From Actinomycetota bacterium (GTDB taxonomy: Bacteria > Actinomycetota > Actinomycetes > Mycobacteriales > HKI-0501), in assembly GCA_030840805.1 (NCBI GenBank), contig JAVEDU010000032.1:1-42326 (forward strand): DNA of 42,326 nt, in the 5' to 3' direction. Position 1 is the stretch's first letter. The number at the start of each line of letters is the position of its first letter. Below are positions 38,861 to 42,326 of the stretch, piece by piece. A program made the translations under genes and the position numbers. Under the pieces are notes generated by a model. The model had not been told where the DNA came from, ran no database searches, and saw only the letters and a list, made by a program, of their open reading frames with translations.

Positions 38861-40663
38861 TCAGCCCGTCGGGGCGGCGGCCTTGCGGCGGCGCGGACGT
38901 GCGACGGGGCGTTCCTTCTCGGCCCGCGCGGTCGCCAGCAGCTCCTCCGCATGTGCCACGCCGAGCTCGCTGTCCTCCAGGCCGGCCAGCATGCGGGCCA
39001 GCTCACGGGCCCGGTCCGCATCGTCGAGGAGTCGTACGCCACTGGTCGTGACAAGCCCGGCAGTATCCTTGGACACCAGCAGGTGCCGGTCCGCGAACGC
39101 GGCCACCTGCGGCAGGTGGGTGACGACGACCACCTGATGGGTCCGCGACAGCCGGGCGAGCCGTCGGCCCACCTCGACCGCGGCCCGGCCGCCGACCCCG
39201 GCGTCGACCTCGTCGAACACCATCGTCGGCGTGCCACCGGTACCGGCGAAGACGACCTCCACCGCGAGCATCACGCGGGACAGCTCACCGCCGGACGCCC
39301 CCCGCTGGAGCGGCAGGGCCGGCGCGCCGGGATGGGCGACCAGCCGCAGCTCGACCTCGTCGATGCCGTCCGGCCCCACCGCCACCGCCCGGCCGTCGAT
39401 GGTCAGGAACGGCTGGTCGCGCCCCGGTTCCCGGGTGTCGGTCACGGCCTCGACCCGCGCGTGGGGCATCGCCAGGCCGGCGAGCTCCTCGGTGACCGCG
39501 ACCCCGAAGTCGGCCGCCGCCTCCCGCCGCGCCGCGGACAGCGTCACGGAGGTCCCGGCCAGCTCGGCCGCGAGTGCGTCACGCTCGGCGGCCAGCGCGG
39601 CGAGCGTCTCGGTGGAGCTGTCGAGCTGCAGCAGCCGCTCCCGGGCCGTCTCCACCCACGCCAGCACGCCGTCCACCGAGTCGGCGTACTTGCGGGTCAG
39701 GCCGGTCAGGGCCGCGCGGCGGTCGTGCACCGCGGCGAGCCGGGCCGGGTCGGTGTCCAGGCCCTCGGCGTAGGCCGCCAGCTCGGCCGCCAGGTCCGTG
39801 GCCAGCGCGGCGAGGGTCTCCGTGCGCTGCTCCAGCGCGACGAGCTGTGCGTCGTCCCCGGACACCGCGGCGAGCGCGCGCCGGGCGGCCCCGAGCAGCG
39901 ACGCCACGTCCGCGGTCTCGCCGGAGCCCATCGGGTCCCCGGCGAGCGCCTCGTGGGCGGTGAACGCGGCCGTCCGCAGCCCGTCGGCGTGCTCCAGCCG
40001 CCGGGACTCCGCGCGCAGCTCCTCGTCCTCGCCCGGCTGCGGGTCCACCGCCTCCACCTCGCCGAGACCGAAGCGCAGGACGTCCGCCTCCTGGGTGCGT
40101 TCCCGGGCCTTGGAGGTGCGCTCGGCGAGGTCCGCCGTGACGGCCTGCCAGCGGTCGTACAGGCCGCGATGCGCGGCGAGGAGCTCGGTCACACCACCTC
40201 CGGCGTACCGGTCCAGCGCCGCCCGCTGCTCCGCGGGCTTCAGCAGGCGCAGCTGGTCGGACTGGCCGTGCACGGTCAGGACCAGCTCGCCGACCTCGGA
40301 CAGCACGCCGATCGGCACCGAACGGCCGCCCATGTACGCCCGGGACCGGCCCTCGGTGGACACCGAGCGGGACAGCAGCAGGCTGCCGTCCTCGTCCGCC
40401 TCGGCGCCCGCCTCGGCGGCGCGGTCCAGCACCGCCCGAGCGTCCCGTCCCGCGGTGAGCAGCCGGCCCTCCACGAGCGCGCTGCCGGCGCCGCCGCGGA
40501 CCCGGGCGGGGTCCGCGCGGCCGCCGAACAGCAGCCCGAGGGCGGTCACCACCATGGTTTTGCCCGCGCCCGTCTCCCCCGTCACGACGGTGAGACGGGG
40601 TGAGAGATCCAGGGTCGCCTCGGCGATCACACCGAGGCCGGTGATACGGATTTCGTCGAGCAC
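38861..40663 (-). CDS. recN: DNA repair protein RecN
   Basis: A 600-residue SMC-like protein: Walker A VVTGETGAGKTMV (27-39), a central coiled coil with hinge-like break, ABC signature RGASGGELSRVMLA, Walker B MVFDEVDAGVGG and VVTHLPQVAAFAD. RecN acts early in double-strand break repair. GTG 40663 fits the conserved MLDEIRI start. It is followed 73 bases later by steA, as in Rv1696-Rv1697. Confidence 0.96.
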   Translation of the reverse strand: MLDEIRITGLGVIAEATLDLSPRLTVVTGETGAGKTMVVTALGLLFGGRADPARVRGGAGSALVEGRLLTAGRDARAVLDRAAEAGAEADEDGSLLLSRSVSTEGRSRAYMGGRSVPIGVLSEVGELVLTVHGQSDQLRLLKPAEQRAALDRYAGGGVTELLAAHRGLYDRWQAVTADLAERTSKARERTQEADVLRFGLGEVEAVDPQPGEDEELRAESRRLEHADGLRTAAFTAHEALAGDPMGSGETADVASLLGAARRALAAVSGDDAQLVALEQRTETLAALATDLAAELAAYAEGLDTDPARLAAVHDRRAALTGLTRKYADSVDGVLAWVETARERLLQLDSSTETLAALAAERDALAAELAGTSVTLSAARREAAADFGVAVTEELAGLAMPHARVEAVTDTREPGRDQPFLTIDGRAVAVGPDGIDEVELRLVAHPGAPALPLQRGASGGELSRVMLAVEVVFAGTGGTPTMVFDEVDAGVGGRAAVEVGRRLARLSRTHQVVVVTHLPQVAAFADRHLLVSKDTAGLVTTSGVRLLDDADRARELARMLAGLEDSELGVAHAEELLATARAEKERPVARPRRRKAAAPTG

Positions 40664-40714
40664 GCCGCCGACCCTAGCCGTCGCGGCCCCGGGGCGGCAC
40701 GTGCGCCCGTCCGC

Positions 40715-41608
40715 TCAGTCCCCGGTCTGTGCGCCCCGCCAGCCCTGGACGGGCAGACCGAACTTCGCGACGAGCCGGTCGGTGAACGGTTGCGGCCGCA
40801 GCCGGACCACGTGCACCGGCAGCGCGCCGCGGCGCACCACGACCCGGTCCCCGGGCTGGAGGTCGACCGGACGCCGGCCGTCGCACCACATCACGCCCGG
40901 CGTGCTCTCCGGGAGGATGTCGACGGTGAACACCGAGGTCGGGGCCGCCACCAACGGGCGGCTGAACAGCGCATGGGCACTGATCGGCACCAGCAGCAGG
41001 GCCTCGACCCCGGGCCAGACGATCGGGCCGCCGGCCGAGAACGCGTACGCGGTCGACCCGGTCGGCGTCGCGCAGACCACGCCGTCGCAGCCCCAGCGCG
41101 ACAGCGGGCGGCCGTCGACCTCCACCACCAGCTCGAGCATCCGCTGGCGGGCGCCCTTCTCGACCGACGCCTCGTTGAGCGCCCAGCCGGTCCCCGTCAC
41201 CTGGCCGTCGAGCCGGACGGTGACCTCGAGCGTCGTGCGCTCCTCGACCCGGTAGTCGCGGGCGAGCACGCGCTCGACGGTCGCGTCGACCTCCTCGGAC
41301 TCCGCGGCGGCGAGGAAGCCGACCCGGCCGAGGTTCACGCCGAGCAGCGGGACGCCGCAGTCGCGGGCGATCTCGGCCGCGCGCAGGATCGTCCCGTCGC
41401 CGCCCAGCACGAGGACGAGCTCGACCCCCTGCGCGGAGCCCCCGACCACGACGCCGGTCAGCCCGGCGGGCGACAGCCCGACGTCGGCCGCCTCCTCGGG
41501 CAGGACGCGCACCTCGACGCCGGCCTCCTGCAGCCGCTCCACCACCCGACGGGCCGCGTCGGCGTTGCCGGGCCGGCCGGTGTGGGCGAGGAGCAGCACG
41601 GAGCGCAC
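40715..41608 (-). CDS. nadK: NAD kinase
   Basis: A 297-residue NAD kinase that makes NADP. GGDGT is at 69-73 (VLVLGGDGTILRAAEIA), the NE/D motif in LNEASVEKG, and the glycine-rich GCDGVVCATPTGSTAYAFSAGGP. GTG 41608 matches the family N-terminus RSVLLLAHTGR. It precedes recN by 51 bases. Corresponds to Rv1695. Confidence 0.95.
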   Translation of the reverse strand: MRSVLLLAHTGRPGNADAARRVVERLQEAGVEVRVLPEEAADVGLSPAGLTGVVVGGSAQGVELVLVLGGDGTILRAAEIARDCGVPLLGVNLGRVGFLAAAESEEVDATVERVLARDYRVEERTTLEVTVRLDGQVTGTGWALNEASVEKGARQRMLELVVEVDGRPLSRWGCDGVVCATPTGSTAYAFSAGGPIVWPGVEALLLVPISAHALFSRPLVAAPTSVFTVDILPESTPGVMWCDGRRPVDLQPGDRVVVRRGALPVHVVRLRPQPFTDRLVAKFGLPVQGWRGAQTGD

Positions 41609-41672
41609 GCACCCACCCTGTCAGACGGGGCGGGCCCCGGCCGCGCCGGTCGCGCGCCGCAGCCCGACCCGG

Positions 41673-42326
41673 CTAGGCGGGGCCCTGCTCGACCGCGCGC
41701 TGCAGGTCCTGCTCGTCGAGCGGCGGCGCGCCCGCGGTCAGCCAGAGGAAGAACTCGACGTTGCCGCTCGGGCCGGGCAGGGGGCTCGCGGTCACGCCCC
41801 GCACCCCGAGGCCCAGCCGCCCGGCCTGCTCCGCGACGGCCCGCACCGCCTCCGCCCGCAGCGCCGGGTCGCGCACGACGCCGCCCGCGGGCAGGCGCTC
41901 GCGTCCGACCTCGAACTGCGGCTTGACCATGGGCAGCAGGTCCGCCCCAGGACGGCAGACCCCGAGCAGCGCGGGCAGGACCAGCCCGAGCGGGATGAAC
42001 GACAGGTCCGCGACGACGAGGTCGACCGGCGCGCCGACCGCGGCGGGCTCGAGCGCGCGGACGTTCGTGCGGTCCAGGACGGTCACCCGCGGGTCGGTCT
42101 GGAGCGACCAGGCGAGCTGGCCGTAGCCGACGTCGACCGCGACGACCTCGGCGGCGCCCGCACGCAACAGCACGTCGGTGAACCCGCCGGTGGACGCGCC
42201 GGCGTCGAGGCAGCGGCGTCCAGCCTCGTCCAGGCCGGCCGGCCCGAAGGCGGCCAGCGCGCCGGCCAGCTTGTGAGCACCGCGGGACACGTAGTCGGGT
42301 CCGTGCTCGCTCTTCGCGACCACGAT
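41673..42326 (-). CDS. tlyA: TlyA-family 2'-O-rRNA methyltransferase, 5' end outside window
   Basis: The last 217 codons of TlyA. The SAM-binding region is CLDAGASTGGFTDVLL. The K-D-K-E catalytic residues of the RrmJ fold are visible in RGAHKLAGAL, VVADLSFIPL, LPMVKPQFEVG and NVEFFLWL. The N-terminal S4 domain is beyond position 42326. TlyA methylates 16S C1409 and 23S C1920 in mycobacteria, which confers capreomycin sensitivity. Precedes nadK as in Rv1694-Rv1695. Confidence 0.92.
   Translation of the reverse strand: MVVAKSEHGPDYVSRGAHKLAGALAAFGPAGLDEAGRRCLDAGASTGGFTDVLLRAGAAEVVAVDVGYGQLAWSLQTDPRVTVLDRTNVRALEPAAVGAPVDLVVADLSFIPLGLVLPALLGVCRPGADLLPMVKPQFEVGRERLPAGGVVRDPALRAEAVRAVAEQAGRLGLGVRGVTASPLPGPSGNVEFFLWLTAGAPPLDEQDLQRAVEQGPA

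Overview
The window is high-GC DNA from an actinobacterium, most likely of the order Pseudonocardiales. The placement is an inference from very high GC, abundant GTG starts, GTGA/ATGA start-stop overlaps, and a core gene order that follows the Mycobacterium tuberculosis Rv1694-Rv1713 block (tlyA, nadK, recN, steA, mctB, pyrG, Nudix, xerD, parA, scpA, scpB, rluB, cmk, der). I cannot fix genus or species from sequence alone.

Region A (1 to about 15,350) is the right-hand part of an actinomycete integrative and conjugative element (AICE) inserted at the 3' end of a tRNA-Pro(GGG) gene. The integrase sits next to the tRNA. The other end, and presumably rep and most of the FtsK-type transfer gene, lie left of position 1. 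From 5519 down to 1 on the minus strand runs a conjugation/maintenance operon: HTH protein, hypothetical, SSB, small Cys-rich protein, hypothetical, WhiB-like, RRQL zinc-binding protein, three small or hypothetical proteins, a DUF2637 membrane protein and the start of FtsK/TraB. Nearly every junction is a 4-base start/stop overlap. A long inverted repeat (4991-5068) sits in the operon's leader. Divergent from it are an XRE-type regulator and a HAD hydrolase.

Region B (about 7,750 to 13,920) is the element's cargo and has visibly different codon use (more A/T, especially in the last gene). It holds two divergent proteins with HEPN-like R-N-x3-H motifs, a truncated and frameshifted IS630-family transposase, a frameshifted GIY-YIG nuclease relic, and an intact 996-residue PHP-domain plus SMC/ABC-type ATPase fusion (TrlF-like). 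The last gene is the best candidate for an uncharacterised defence or nucleic-acid-processing system in this window.

Region C (15,421 to 42,326) is chromosomal core, almost all on the minus strand. In transcription order it reads: tlyA (partial), nadK, recN, steA, mctB/steB, a MraY/WecA-like transferase, a MurJ-like flippase, a GT4 glycosyltransferase, two tandem paralogous membrane proteins with alkaline-phosphatase-like ectodomains, pyrG, a Nudix hydrolase, then ald, xerD, parA, a small ParA partner, an M50-like membrane protein, scpA, scpB, rluB, aroH, cmk and der. Two small plus-strand membrane proteins (25,142-26,176) interrupt the series and end in a 63-bp near-perfect palindrome. The genes cover DNA repair and segregation (recN, xerD, parA, scpAB), envelope assembly (steA/steB, MurJ-like, MraY-like, GT4), nucleotide and cofactor synthesis (pyrG, cmk, nadK), and ribosome work (rluB, tlyA, der).
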